Virus record (IMG/VR): IMGVR_UViG_3300047157_000243
Location: 1 to 64,000 of that record
Reading direction: 5' to 3' (one strand)
Source of the DNA: a virus
Length of the DNA: 64,000 nucleotides
Shown: positions 1 to 8,604 of the stretch, one piece after another
Layout of the letters: each line of letters begins with the position of its first letter
Position numbering within the stretch: position 1 is the first letter of the stretch
The notes under the pieces: generated by a model
What the model was told of the DNA's origin: nothing
What the model saw: the letters and a program-made list of their open reading frames with translations, nothing else
The model's database searches: none
Position numbers and translations under genes: made by a program

Positions 1-1283
1 AGTGCAGCATTAGTAGCAGCGTCAGCAGCTTTATAAGCAGCATCCATTGCAGCCTCATCAGCAGCTTGTTTAGCAACTTGTGCAGCCAATCCGTCAGTTA
101 AGATTTTATCGGCAGCTTCAGCAGCAGCTTGATTAGCATCTGTGTCATCTTGAACAGCTTTAACAGCAGCATCATTTGAAATAACGTAAGCACCAAATAC
201 AGCATCGTTTTCAATATCAACAGAGTTGACTAAATTAACGATTTCATGAAATGTGTCAGTATCAGCAGTAGAAGCCTCTAAAATTGCATCAATTCTATCT
301 TTCTCAGTAGAAATCTTACCATCAAGTGCAGTATCAGCAGCTTTATAAGCAACATCCATAGCAGCTCTTTCGCTTTCTTGCTTAGATTCTTGTGCGTCTA
401 GTGCAGACTGTATACCAGCGTCAGCAGCAATTCTTGCAGCCTCTTCATTAGATATACTTAAAGCATTTGCAGCTTCAGCAGCTTGTGCTCTTGCAGTTTC
501 AGCAGCTCTTGCAGCAGCAGAAGCAGCTTTTTCAGCAGCAGCTTCATTTATGATTTCAGAAATCTCTACATCGTGAGCATCATCAGCAGCAACTCTGTTA
601 GCAGCTTCTTGCTCAATAGCAGCAGTTAATGCATCTTCAGCAGCTTTAGCTCTAGCCTCTTCAAGACCAAGTTCATAAGCGTTCAATTGTTCAGCAGCTT
701 TTGCTCTTGATTCTTCAGCAGATAAAGCAGCAGTTAATGCAACTTCAGCAGCTTTTGCTCTAGCCTCTTCAAGACCAAGTTCATAAGCATTTGCTTGTTC
801 AGCAGTTCTTGCTGTTGACGCTTCAGCGTTTAAAGCAGCAGTTAATGCAGCTTCAGCAGCTTTTGCTCTAGCCTCTTCAAGACCAAGTTCATAAGCATTT
901 GCTTGTTCAGCAGTTCTTGCTGTTGACGCTTCAGCGTTTAAAGCAGCAGTTAATGCATCTTCAGCAGCTTTAGCTCTAGCCTCTTCAAGACCAAGCTCAT
1001 AAGCGTTCAATTGTTCAGCAGCTTTTGCTCTTGATTCTTCAGCAGATAAAGCAGCAATTAAAGCTTTTTCAGCAGCTTCAGCTCTTCCTTGTTCAATACT
1101 AAGTTCGTAAGCAGCTTGCTCGAAATTCTCGTCAACTCCTTCAACGTCTCCTTGAACAATACCAACTGGTCTCAAGATTTGAGGGTCAATCAGGTTTTGG
1201 TCGGATTGCATAGCCAACTTAATTCTAGTCCCGCCTAGAGGAGAAGAGTCTTCTCCTTTGTTAAATAATAAAAATAAATCCAT
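1..1283 (-). CDS. Ala-rich coiled-coil tail-fibre-like protein, C-terminus cut by window edge
   Basis: An ATG at 1283-1281 opens a reading frame that runs without a stop off the left edge (at least 427 codons). After about 40 ordinary residues comes an Ala/Glu-rich segment, residues about 40-220, built from a 36-residue unit containing YELGLEEARAKAAE. It continues as Ala-rich probable coiled coil. Near residues 340-352 is a TFHEIVNLVNSVD-like segment of a kind seen in phage tail-fibre proteins. I infer a fibrous virion protein, perhaps a fibre shaft. The exact role and the C-terminal receptor domain are not visible here. Confidence 0.75.
   Translation of the reverse strand, partial: MDLFLLFNKGEDSSPLGGTRIKLAMQSDQNLIDPQILRPVGIVQGDVEGVDENFEQAAYELSIEQGRAEAAEKALIAALSAEESRAKAAEQLNAYELGLEEARAKAAEDALTAALNAEASTARTAEQANAYELGLEEARAKAAEAALTAALNAEASTARTAEQANAYELGLEEARAKAAEVALTAALSAEESRAKAAEQLNAYELGLEEARAKAAEDALTAAIEQEAANRVAADDAHDVEISEIINEAAAEKAASAAARAAETARAQAAEAANALSISNEEAARIAADAGIQSALDAQESKQESERAAMDVAYKAADTALDGKISTEKDRIDAILEASTADTDTFHEIVNLVNSVDIENDAVFGAYVISNDAAVKAVQDDTDANQAAAEAADKILTDGLAAQVAKQAADEAAMDAAYKAADAATNAA
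625..1164 (-). repeat. Five 108-bp tandem repeats inside the fibre-like gene
   Basis: The landmark gttaat (attaaa in the last copy) recurs at 625, 733, 841, 949 and 1057, exactly 108 bp apart. Each unit encodes 36 residues, so the frame is kept. Copies are close to identical at the DNA level, especially the second to fourth, which suggests recent expansion or homogenisation by recombination. Confidence 0.9.
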
Positions 1284-1614
1284 GTTTTTTTTTGATTTTT
1301 TTTAATTGAAACAGTACTCTTTCGTACAGAATTATAAAAAATTAAAAATTTAACTTTTTAAATTACCGATAAATATTAATATGTGATAAAGTAATTTGGG
1401 GTTAATAATAACAAAAATTAAAAAGCTACAGAATGTAAACTTTTAATTACCCATTAGATTTAAATATGTGTTATAAATATAAATATTTAATCAACTTTAC
1501 AGCCGATTACAATAATAAATAGAATGAAAAAATATAAAATCGTATTTTTATGAAAAAAAATTAAATTTTATTTACAAAAATATAACAACTACATGTATGC
1601 CAGTAGTTTAGAAT
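1284..1614. other. AT-rich intergenic region without a visible gene
   Basis: About 330 bp of very AT-rich sequence separates the fibre-like gene from the next minus-strand stop. I found no ORF with a convincing start and no clear GC-rich hairpin. It holds the possible TATTTAT element at 1369-1375 and otherwise only A/T runs. Confidence 0.6.
1369..1375 (-). promoter_or_regulatory. TATTTAT motif upstream of the fibre-like gene
   Basis: Minus-strand TATTTAT, 85 nt upstream of the ATG at 1283. This is farther from its gene than the other copies of the motif, so it is weak as a promoter for this gene. Confidence 0.3.
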
Positions 1615-2355
1615 TCAAATATTTTTATTTTTTTTTAAAACTTCTAATCTATTCACTCTTTTAAGTATATAGAAACCTCTTATTTTAAAGAATTTTTCAG
1701 TACTTCTTAAAAAGCTATTATAGTTATGGTGCTTGTTAAAGACAGGTATGTCGTATGACTTTAGTGTTTCAAACTCTTTTTCTGCATCTACATTTTTATA
1801 TATTTCAATATCTATATTCATCATTTTTTTTGATATTGATTTATAGTTTATATATGAACTATCTAAAAAGTGATTCTCTAAAAATGAAGGTATTTCTAAT
1901 TTTGTACTATAGTAATACATCATAAGTATCTCGCTTAAATTGTTAAAAACACTAATTTCTTTAGATATTAATCTTGAAAAATCTTCAGTATATAATTGTT
2001 TAGCTTCTTTAGTGTCTTTTATGGGTCTGCCCTTATTTTTGAAAATACACCAATCTATATAAGCATGTTTTACTTCGTGTATTATTGCATCTATAGTTAG
2101 GTATGAAAAATTTAGATATAAATAAACTCTATATTTGTTATCAACAAATCCAGAATTACTATGGTCATAATGAATGGTTTCAGAATGTTGTATTATCCAT
2201 TCGTCTACTTTTATATCATCGTATTGACTTGTGTCTTTTCCTGGAATGGTTATTTTTAACACATCAAGTTTGACGTTGTTGTTTTCAAAGTGCTCTTGTA
2301 TAACTTTTACAATATCATTTGAAACTATATGTACAATTTCTGATATTCCTAACAT
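1615..2355 (-). CDS. Putative zinc metallopeptidase-like protein with HEVKH motif
   Basis: 246 residues from the ATG at 2355. A longer ORF reaches a codon at 2385, but that start lies inside a terminator hairpin (2371-2392), so I prefer the internal Met. At residues about 93-97 the sequence reads IIHEVKHAYIDW, which matches the HExxH zinc-binding and catalytic motif of many metallopeptidases. I see no signal peptide. The rest is not recognised, and the third zinc ligand cannot be assigned by eye. It is probably a single-gene transcript behind the terminator. The protease role is inferred from the motif alone. Confidence 0.5.
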   Translation of the reverse strand: MLGISEIVHIVSNDIVKVIQEHFENNNVKLDVLKITIPGKDTSQYDDIKVDEWIIQHSETIHYDHSNSGFVDNKYRVYLYLNFSYLTIDAIIHEVKHAYIDWCIFKNKGRPIKDTKEAKQLYTEDFSRLISKEISVFNNLSEILMMYYYSTKLEIPSFLENHFLDSSYINYKSISKKMMNIDIEIYKNVDAEKEFETLKSYDIPVFNKHHNYNSFLRSTEKFFKIRGFYILKRVNRLEVLKKNKNI

Positions 2356-2370
2356 ATAATGGCAAAAAAA

Positions 2371-2392
2371 AAGAAGGTCATACAACCTTCTT
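2371..2392 (-). terminator. Rho-independent terminator downstream of the 75-aa gene
   Basis: AAGAAGGT (2371-2378) and ACCTTCTT (2385-2392) form a perfect 8-bp stem with a 6-nt loop. On the minus strand it is followed by a T run. It ends transcription from 2642 and shows that the next gene should not start at 2385. Confidence 0.75.
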
Positions 2393-2414
2393 TCTAATTT
2401 TAAAGCTGTTTTTC

Positions 2415-2642
2415 TTATCTATTATTATATAGAAAGTTTTTTAAATTTTTAATACTGTTTGCGTACCCAAGAGGTTCGCAAGAAGCATTTTCTGTTAAAT
2501 AGTCATTAACTAATTTTAATAACTCTGGTGTTTCTTCAAAAAGAAACATAGTTTTTTTGCCTAATTTCTCAACTTCGTATTTAAAACCCTTAAGTTTTAA
2601 AAAAGCTGATAAATAAAGGTCTGATGTCTTGTACTTGTTCAT
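2415..2642 (-). CDS. Small DUF5659-like protein
   Basis: 75 residues, ATG at 2642. The start YKTSDLYLSAFLKLKGFKY and the middle TMFLFEETPELLKLV resemble the small DUF5659 family (order: T.DL.LAAFL...G, a hydrophobic strand ending in F.F....EL, a C-terminal helix), whose function is unknown to me. No catalytic motif is seen. It stands alone, with a TATTTAT element upstream and a terminator directly downstream. The family assignment is from memory and needs an HMM search. Confidence 0.55.
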   Translation of the reverse strand: MNKYKTSDLYLSAFLKLKGFKYEVEKLGKKTMFLFEETPELLKLVNDYLTENASCEPLGYANSIKNLKNFLYNNR

Positions 2643-2679
2643 TTTTCCTTGTTTATATTACTCGTTTTTTTTGTCAATA

Positions 2680-2686
2680 ATAAATA
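2680..2686 (-). promoter_or_regulatory. TATTTAT element before the DUF5659-like gene
   Basis: Minus-strand TATTTAT in the context AATATTTATTATTG, 37 nt upstream of the ATG at 2642. Confidence 0.4.
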
Positions 2687-2736
2687 TTATAATTTTTTAA
2701 ATAATAGATTTAAAAATGAAAAAAAAAGATAAAATA

Positions 2737-3450
2737 TTAAAAAAATCTATAAGTACATTTTATCTTTGAACTCTCCAGGGGTGGATAATTAAATATGATT
2801 TTATTTTCAACCATCACATAGTCAGACATTTGACTTTCGTCTTGAAGTAGACCATTTAGGTAAACATGCTCAGAATCTAATTCAGGATAATGTTTTATAA
2901 AAAATTCTTTATTTATTCCATCAGCTACACCAGAAGGTATTTCTTTGTCTGATATTTTTAATTGTGGAGATATAGTGTCTACCATTCTATAAGAGCACCT
3001 AACCTTAGAACCTAGGAATGGAGGTTCATTAAAAGTTATTAAATTATCATTTATGGTATAGTCATATAGTTCTCCTGAGTCTTGTAGTAGACCATTTAGA
3101 TAAACATGTTCAGAGCCTACTTTTGGCTCTTGAAATAATGAGAATTCAGTATTCATCCCATCAGTTAATCCGTTTGGAGTTTCTCTATCATAAAAAAGTT
3201 TCTCATCTCTATGTTCTATAGAGAGAGGTTGCCAATCATTTATTGTAAACTCCCAATTTGAAGTCTTTAACACAAAAAAGTCATTAGTCTCTAATATGTA
3301 AGCCAACATACCAGGCTTTCTTCTTTCTGAAGGAAGATTGTTTAGTTGAAACAAATTGTTGAAAACACTATATGCTCCAACGTCCATTGGAGTGATGTAT
3401 GGGTTACTATTTATTACACTTTTACCGTTATATGTTATAAGTGCTGGCAT
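2737..3450 (-). CDS. Virion protein with two copies of a phage structural repeat domain
   Basis: 237 residues, ATG at 3450. After an N-terminal part of about 90 residues come two homologous segments (about 90-160 and 165-237). Each holds a DG.N.EF strand, then SEHVYLNGLLQD, a DY strand and a PP...SK..C.YR ending. The VYLNGLLQ.....DY......I.F..PP pattern is common in phage tail and decoration proteins. It is the last gene of a minus-strand fibre/baseplate operon starting near 11263, though a TATTTAT element also lies 15 nt upstream. It is likely a virion surface or fibre-linked protein; binding partner unknown. Confidence 0.6.
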   Translation of the reverse strand: MPALITYNGKSVINSNPYITPMDVGAYSVFNNLFQLNNLPSERRKPGMLAYILETNDFFVLKTSNWEFTINDWQPLSIEHRDEKLFYDRETPNGLTDGMNTEFSLFQEPKVGSEHVYLNGLLQDSGELYDYTINDNLITFNEPPFLGSKVRCSYRMVDTISPQLKISDKEIPSGVADGINKEFFIKHYPELDSEHVYLNGLLQDESQMSDYVMVENKIIFNYPPLESSKIKCTYRFF

Positions 3451-3465
3451 AATTTACTTTTAATA

Positions 3466-3472
3466 ATAAATA
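3466..3472 (-). promoter_or_regulatory. TATTTAT element before the double-repeat virion gene
   Basis: Minus-strand TATTTAT in the context ACTATTTATTATT, 15 nt upstream of the ATG at 3450. Confidence 0.45.
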
Positions 3473-3500
3473 GTAATTATTTATAAATTATTGTTATTTT

Positions 3501-4550
3501 TTAGCTTCTAGCTATTCTAATCCAAACGTCATCATTAACAGCTGTAAACCAATAGTTCGCATTATAGTATGCCTGGCCTTGATATGTCCCAGAAATTGTA
3601 GAGCCTGTATATACTCCAGACGGGTTCCAGTTGCTAGAGTTATCTAACAGCGTAATTGTAGAGGCGGACAAAGTGTAGGACTCTAACATAGGTATTTCCT
3701 CTATGGTACCACCAGACTGAGTTGTAGTACCTATTACAGACCTGCCATCTAAATCTTGCATCTTATCAAACGTGACACTGTCGGGTTGAATTGTAGTATT
3801 TCCAGAGTAGTTTATTAAAATGTCACCTGTTAAATCAACTCCTTGAGGTGTGTTGGATAAGTTTCCAACAAAAACTCTACCTTGATTTAAAGAGTTTAGA
3901 GCAGCGCCATCCGTTGAAAATATGTCATAAAGGTCAGTTGAGCCAGATGTAAGAACGCCAGAAACTTCAAGGTCACCACTTATGGTTAATCCACTAAATT
4001 CATCTATAACAATATCTAAGGTTGAAGCATCACTTTTTGTTAGTGTTATTTTATTTGAATTATCATAAGATAAAGAATTGGTAAATATATCTGGTCCACC
4101 TACAGCACCTACTGGTGCAAATATGTTATACAAATTAGTCCCAGCTGAATATATTATTCCTGAGTTCTCTGCTAACCTTGCATTTTGAGTGTATAAAGAA
4201 TTGTTTTGAGATGCATTTACATTAATTCCTCCGACCACTACTGAGTTTTGTACTCCATTCAAAACATCATTTCCAACACCTCCTATTATTGCAGAATAGT
4301 CAGCATTTGTTGCCACGGTATTGTTGACGCCTCCTAAAACAATAGAAAAATCACCACCAGCATCACTACTCGAATCTTTTAGAACGGCAGAATTATTTCC
4401 TGAACCTTCCTCAAAAAGTCCAACAGTACTACCTGTCCCTATAACTATGCTTTCAACCTCTCGCTTTAGTGTCCTTAAGTTTACGGCATCTTTATCATAT
4501 TTGGGGTCTGATAAATTTAGTCCTCTACTATTTCTAAAATCTGTTCCCAT
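3501..4550 (-). CDS. YadA-like beta-roll fibre protein (349 aa)
   Basis: ATG at 4550. The N-terminal third contains repeated elements such as SIVLGGVNNTV, SAIIGGVGNDV and SVVVGGINVN, spaced about 15-20 residues apart, typical of YadA/Hep_Hag-type left-handed beta-roll heads of trimeric adhesins and phage fibres. The rest is Ser/Thr/Gly/Asn-rich beta sequence ending in VWIRIARS, as in fibre tips. It follows three related genes in the same orientation. I infer a trimeric side fibre or baseplate fibre. It lacks the EGRVKIN N-terminal motif of its neighbours, beginning instead with MGTDFRNSRGLNLSDP. Confidence 0.65.
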   Translation of the reverse strand: MGTDFRNSRGLNLSDPKYDKDAVNLRTLKREVESIVIGTGSTVGLFEEGSGNNSAVLKDSSSDAGGDFSIVLGGVNNTVATNADYSAIIGGVGNDVLNGVQNSVVVGGINVNASQNNSLYTQNARLAENSGIIYSAGTNLYNIFAPVGAVGGPDIFTNSLSYDNSNKITLTKSDASTLDIVIDEFSGLTISGDLEVSGVLTSGSTDLYDIFSTDGAALNSLNQGRVFVGNLSNTPQGVDLTGDILINYSGNTTIQPDSVTFDKMQDLDGRSVIGTTTQSGGTIEEIPMLESYTLSASTITLLDNSSNWNPSGVYTGSTISGTYQGQAYYNANYWFTAVNDDVWIRIARS

Positions 4551-4560
4551 ATTTTCCTAC

Positions 4561-5359
4561 TTATACACCAGTTCCAGTTACAGCAAACCATGGAGTAATA
4601 CCTCCTGTTATAGGGCCTAAATAAGTTACAGTTACATGCTGATAAAGGCCTGAACAAATTAATAGAGATTCATTTTGCACTCCATCATTTATGTAAAAGT
4701 CTGAATTATTAGTTCCTAAAAGAATCCCAGCAAGGAAACCACTGTTGTCAATCATTACTAACTCAACAGTCCTTCCTATTTGGTCATCACTAATCATAAA
4801 TCTAAAATCAAGAGAAAAATCAGTAGGTGTAGGGGTATCTGTAAATATTGAATTATCTGTAATTAACAAAATCTCATCATCTCTAGTAATTACAGGTATT
4901 TTACCCTTGTCTGGCTCGTAAGGTTCTAGTGTAAGATATCTAGTATTTCTCACTCTACTCCCCGAGCTTTCTAAATCTGGGACAAATGTTGTGTTGTCAG
5001 TCACACCAGTTATGTTTGAGCCTCCTACTATTACTGAATTTGAAGTTCCACTAAGAATGTTGTTTTCACCGCCTATTATCGCAGAATCTAAAGAGTTGTT
5101 TTCTATAGAATTATTTTCACCTCCAATTATAGTATTTTTACCGTCACCAATTAAACCTGTTATGCTATTGTTTTTACCTCCCAAAACAACAGAGTAATTC
5201 GAAGACGATGAATTTGTATCATCTCCACGAGAAACTATAGACTGAAACCCTGTACTTCCAGACCAAGTTTCAGTCCTCGCAGTATAAACATCGTTTATTT
5301 TTTTCTCTAGCAGTGTTTAAAGAATCTGTAATAAGTATTGGGTCAATTTTGCAGCTCAT
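4561..5359 (-). CDS. YadA-like fibre protein, paralogue 1, interrupted by a frameshift at an A7 run
   Basis: The ATG at 5359 gives MSCKIDPILITDSLNTAREK and then hits a stop. The 207-aa downstream frame (stop at 4561) has no ATG of its own and begins in mid-domain. Removing one A from the minus-strand A7 run (5298-5304) joins them as REKINDVYTARTETWSGSTG, which aligns with KINNAYSATTNLWSASTG in the next gene. The body has NSVIVGG- and SAIIGGENN-type repeats. The C-terminus resembles its two paralogues in having RNTRYL, a DIGRTVEL-like strand and a small beta domain. It is a real gene with an indel, slippage-dependent expression, or recent decay. Confidence 0.65.
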
Positions 5360-5379
5360 ATATATAAATATTAATTAAT

Positions 5380-6183
5380 TTAAACGATTCCATAAATATA
5401 AATTTGCTTAGCTCCTGAGGCATTTTCTCCACCATGTAGTATGTTGACATAAGAAAGTGTGTTAGTCGCTCGGACCCAGAAGCTATCATCCAAAGGATTG
5501 TCATTAATCTGAAACCCAGCAGAACCCTTTCCGCCTCCAACGGCACCAATAAAAAGTCTCCCACCATTGAACGCAGTTACCCTCATTTCAACAGTACGAC
5601 CACTTTTACTATTTAAAAAACTTCCAATATCTAAAGCGTAGTCAGTAGGAGCAGGGGCTGGCGTTGCTCCTGGCACATTTATTTCAACAAAAATTATATC
5701 ATCGTCACCAAGTATGTTTTCATCCTGACCAGTAGTGTTATATCCTAATATTGTAGGAACTACTCTAGAGTTCCTCACTCTAGACTTTGTGGTCTTTAAC
5801 CCTTGAACCATAGTGCTTCTGTCTCCTATAGAAGATGTTATTGAATCGCCTCCTAAGGAAACTGAATACGACAAACCAGACAGAACAGTATTTTTACCTC
5901 CAATTATAGCAGAATTAAAGTCAACTCCAGATGATGGGGGGTTAATTGTATTGTTTTGACCTCCAACAATAGCAGAATACTGAGTTGAGCCAGAAATTAA
6001 ATTACCAGTTCCACCTAGAATGGATGAGTAGGTTGATTCTACTAAATTACCTGTACTATTATCTGCAATTATAGAATTACTACCAGTACTAGCCGACCAT
6101 AGATTTGTTGTTGCAGAGTAAGCATTGTTTATCTTAACTCTACCTTCATTTATCGTGTCACTACTTAATATTAATTCGCTCAT
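5380..6183 (-). CDS. YadA-like fibre protein, paralogue 2 (267 aa)
   Basis: ATG at 6183. The N-terminal motif NEGRVKINNAYSA is shared with its neighbours and with the large fibre starting at 54330. It is followed by beta-roll repeats SSILGGTGN, SAIVGGQNN, SAIIGGKN and VSLGGD (residues about 50-130). The C-terminal part has TKSRVRNSRVV and GRTVEMRVTAFNGG, then a Gly-rich end. It lies head-to-tail with paralogues on both sides (gaps about 20 nt). I infer a trimeric fibre or baseplate-attached adhesin subunit. Confidence 0.65.
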   Translation of the reverse strand: MSELILSSDTINEGRVKINNAYSATTNLWSASTGSNSIIADNSTGNLVESTYSSILGGTGNLISGSTQYSAIVGGQNNTINPPSSGVDFNSAIIGGKNTVLSGLSYSVSLGGDSITSSIGDRSTMVQGLKTTKSRVRNSRVVPTILGYNTTGQDENILGDDDIIFVEINVPGATPAPAPTDYALDIGSFLNSKSGRTVEMRVTAFNGGRLFIGAVGGGKGSAGFQINDNPLDDSFWVRATNTLSYVNILHGGENASGAKQIYIYGIV

Positions 6184-6203
6184 AATTTTTTTATAATATT
6201 TTA

Positions 6204-7088
6204 TTACGCTCCTGTACCATACATTTCCACGTAAGTATTGATTCCAATTTTTTCTTTCACTACTAATCTAACTGACGTATGGTTTGTTGTACATATTTGC
6301 AAAGTGTTTGTTGAAAGATTAACGCCATTAACAAAAACGGCTCCAATAGTACTTCCCTGCCCAAGGTATACATTCTTATTCACGAATGGAAGTATATCAA
6401 CAACATGAATATCTACAACTCTACCTATGTCTGAAAAATAAAGTGAACTTACTTCTAAATTGAAGTAAGACGCACTAGGCCTGGCGGCAATATTAGCATT
6501 AACAACAAGACAATACTCATCGTCTAAACTTATACTCTCAACAGTCAAAGGAAAACTGCCTAGTAGTTGCCAGCTATTATTCTGTATCACATAGGTATTT
6601 AGATTTCTAATTCTACCACCAAAAGACTGTATGTTTTCAACGTAAACTCTATCAGAAGTGTCGCCAGTCAATCCTTGTCCTCCTATAATAACTGTGTTAC
6701 TAATGTCAGAAGTTCCTGTAATAGCATTGGCTTCCCCCCCAACAAGTACACAGTTTTCAATATCTACATTACTACTACTGTGAGTAATTAAATTTGTATT
6801 ACCTCCAACAATAGAAGAGTTTTTTATAGTTGTATCATTAGGGGCCTGTCCAAATATAACATTCCCTACACCAGCCAATATTGAACTATACTCTACTACA
6901 GAAGAATTTGTTGAACTGTCTCCACTTATTATATTGTTCCCATCATTATTGGTTATAATATTTTTTGTAATACCAGTAAAGTCACCAGTGCTACCAGTCC
7001 ATATACAGTCTTGGTTATAAGCATTATTTATAATAACCCTACCTTGCTCTGTTGTGTCTCCACTAAATAATAATTCTGTTACTGGCAT
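6204..7088 (-). CDS. YadA-like fibre protein, paralogue 3 (294 aa)
   Basis: ATG at 7088. N-terminal EQGRVIINNAYNQD matches the shared head motif. Repeats SSILAGVGN, SSIVGGNTN, CVLVGGEAN and VIIGGQG lie at about 65-150, and a GGRIRNLNTYV / IGRVVDIHV C-terminal domain matches paralogues 1 and 2. Three copies of one architecture in tandem suggest a hetero-oligomeric fibre or alternative receptor-binding subunits. No chaperone is recognised beside them. Confidence 0.65.
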   Translation of the reverse strand: MPVTELLFSGDTTEQGRVIINNAYNQDCIWTGSTGDFTGITKNIITNNDGNNIISGDSSTNSSVVEYSSILAGVGNVIFGQAPNDTTIKNSSIVGGNTNLITHSSSNVDIENCVLVGGEANAITGTSDISNTVIIGGQGLTGDTSDRVYVENIQSFGGRIRNLNTYVIQNNSWQLLGSFPLTVESISLDDEYCLVVNANIAARPSASYFNLEVSSLYFSDIGRVVDIHVVDILPFVNKNVYLGQGSTIGAVFVNGVNLSTNTLQICTTNHTSVRLVVKEKIGINTYVEMYGTGA

Positions 7089-7097
7089 ATCTGTTTT

Positions 7098-8603
7098 TTA
7101 TATAAGTATTTGTCCTTGTACATCTTCTATCGTTAAGTCACTACCCCACTCTAATCTAACTGTATAGTCTTGTCCTGTTGTATCTACATTAAGTTCTATA
7201 GAATAAGTTTGAGTTACATACCCATCTTTTGAAATAACAATTGAAAGAGCTCCACCTTTTATGTTACTTAGTGAGTAGTTTCCATTAGAGTCTGTAATCG
7301 CAGAGAATGCGGCTCCAGTTCCACCACCTAACGGCTCATTAGTTCCTTCTGCTATAATTTCTTCAAAAGGTGCATCAACTCCAAGTTCCACATCTGATGT
7401 TGTACTCACTACTATAGCGGTAACTGTAGCTCCAGATACTGGACTTCCGAATAATTCATTTTGATAAATTGCACCAGAAATATCGTAAATACCATCTGTG
7501 GCTGTAAATGCATTTTCAGCTCTACCCCAAGTGGTAACATTTTGTTTAACTCCAAATATGTTTGTAATCTCTTTAGTGTTTCCAATTCTGTATAAAAAGT
7601 TAGAATCAGGAGTTAGTGGGGTTGAAAAGGTTCTTATAAAATCAGGTTCACCTTCTTGTTTTGGTATGTTAAAAATAGTAGATGAACTAAATATAACATC
7701 ATCAATATTATATGTTACTTGTAGTTTATAATAGTCTCCATCAGAAACGTTGTTAAAGCTAAAAATTGGAGAAAATGTATCTAACAAACCTTGTACACTA
7801 GGCTCATCACTTAGTACATCTATATTTGGCTTTTGAGGCGCAACAAAATAAGTAAATAGAGCTCCATTTACAGTAATACCAGAAAATAAACCTTTATCAA
7901 TAGTTTCTGAATTTTTACTTGTTTCAAGTAAAAAGTTTCCATCTTCACTAAGTCCTGATAGAGTTATTTCAGTTGCAACCCCCCCGCTTAAAATTTGATA
8001 TCCACCTAATGTTTTATCGCGTTCCAAAGGAAATTCGTATCTAGTATCAATAAAGTATTGAGATTTATCTACTAAAAGATTTTGAGCAAATTGACCTACT
8101 GGCTTTACAACAGTAGGCAAGTTTAAATCATAAGTGGGAAATGTTATTGTAGAACCTGTATCATACAGTGTTATTAAAGGGTTAGACAATATTTCAGCCA
8201 CACTTTCTTTAGTATAAGTTATAGCAGTTGAGCTAGCAGTTTCGGCAGTTGTAGGCAAAACTTCATCCCCCTCAAAATCAAAACTATTATAAACCTTATT
8301 GTAAATAGAGAAATCTAGTTTATATACGTCATATATAGTGTTAGTTATCGCACTAAAAGAAGAAGTGTTTGCACTGTAATTATATAGTATAGATTTTTCA
8401 TTATTTATATTTACAGATATTCCGTCTATGGCTTGTTCATAATAGTTAAAAGTAGCACCCTTTAAGCTAAACAGAGGAACTCGAAACGGATACGGCTCAG
8501 ATTCAGGCTCTACTATATTAGTTATGGTATTTTGTAAAAAAACTTGAGAAATACCGTTGTTCTCACCAATTGTTTTAGACACTATTTTTTTCTTTATTGA
8601 CAT
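7098..8603 (-). CDS. Virion protein with C-terminal carboxypeptidase-regulatory-like beta domain
   Basis: 501 residues, ATG at 8603, only 1 nt from the upstream gene. The first about 370 residues are beta-rich and not recognised. From about 370 the sequence GIYDISGAIYQ.....PVSGATV, a loop, then DSNGNYSLSNIKGGALSIVIS.DGY fits the carboxypeptidase-regulatory-like (beta-sandwich) fold used in many phage structural proteins, followed by a short tail ending GQILI. I infer a baseplate or fibre-hub component from its place between the gpI-like protein and the fibres. Confidence 0.6.
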   Translation of the reverse strand: MSIKKKIVSKTIGENNGISQVFLQNTITNIVEPESEPYPFRVPLFSLKGATFNYYEQAIDGISVNINNEKSILYNYSANTSSFSAITNTIYDVYKLDFSIYNKVYNSFDFEGDEVLPTTAETASSTAITYTKESVAEILSNPLITLYDTGSTITFPTYDLNLPTVVKPVGQFAQNLLVDKSQYFIDTRYEFPLERDKTLGGYQILSGGVATEITLSGLSEDGNFLLETSKNSETIDKGLFSGITVNGALFTYFVAPQKPNIDVLSDEPSVQGLLDTFSPIFSFNNVSDGDYYKLQVTYNIDDVIFSSSTIFNIPKQEGEPDFIRTFSTPLTPDSNFLYRIGNTKEITNIFGVKQNVTTWGRAENAFTATDGIYDISGAIYQNELFGSPVSGATVTAIVVSTTSDVELGVDAPFEEIIAEGTNEPLGGGTGAAFSAITDSNGNYSLSNIKGGALSIVISKDGYVTQTYSIELNVDTTGQDYTVRLEWGSDLTIEDVQGQILI

Positions 8604-8604
8604 A

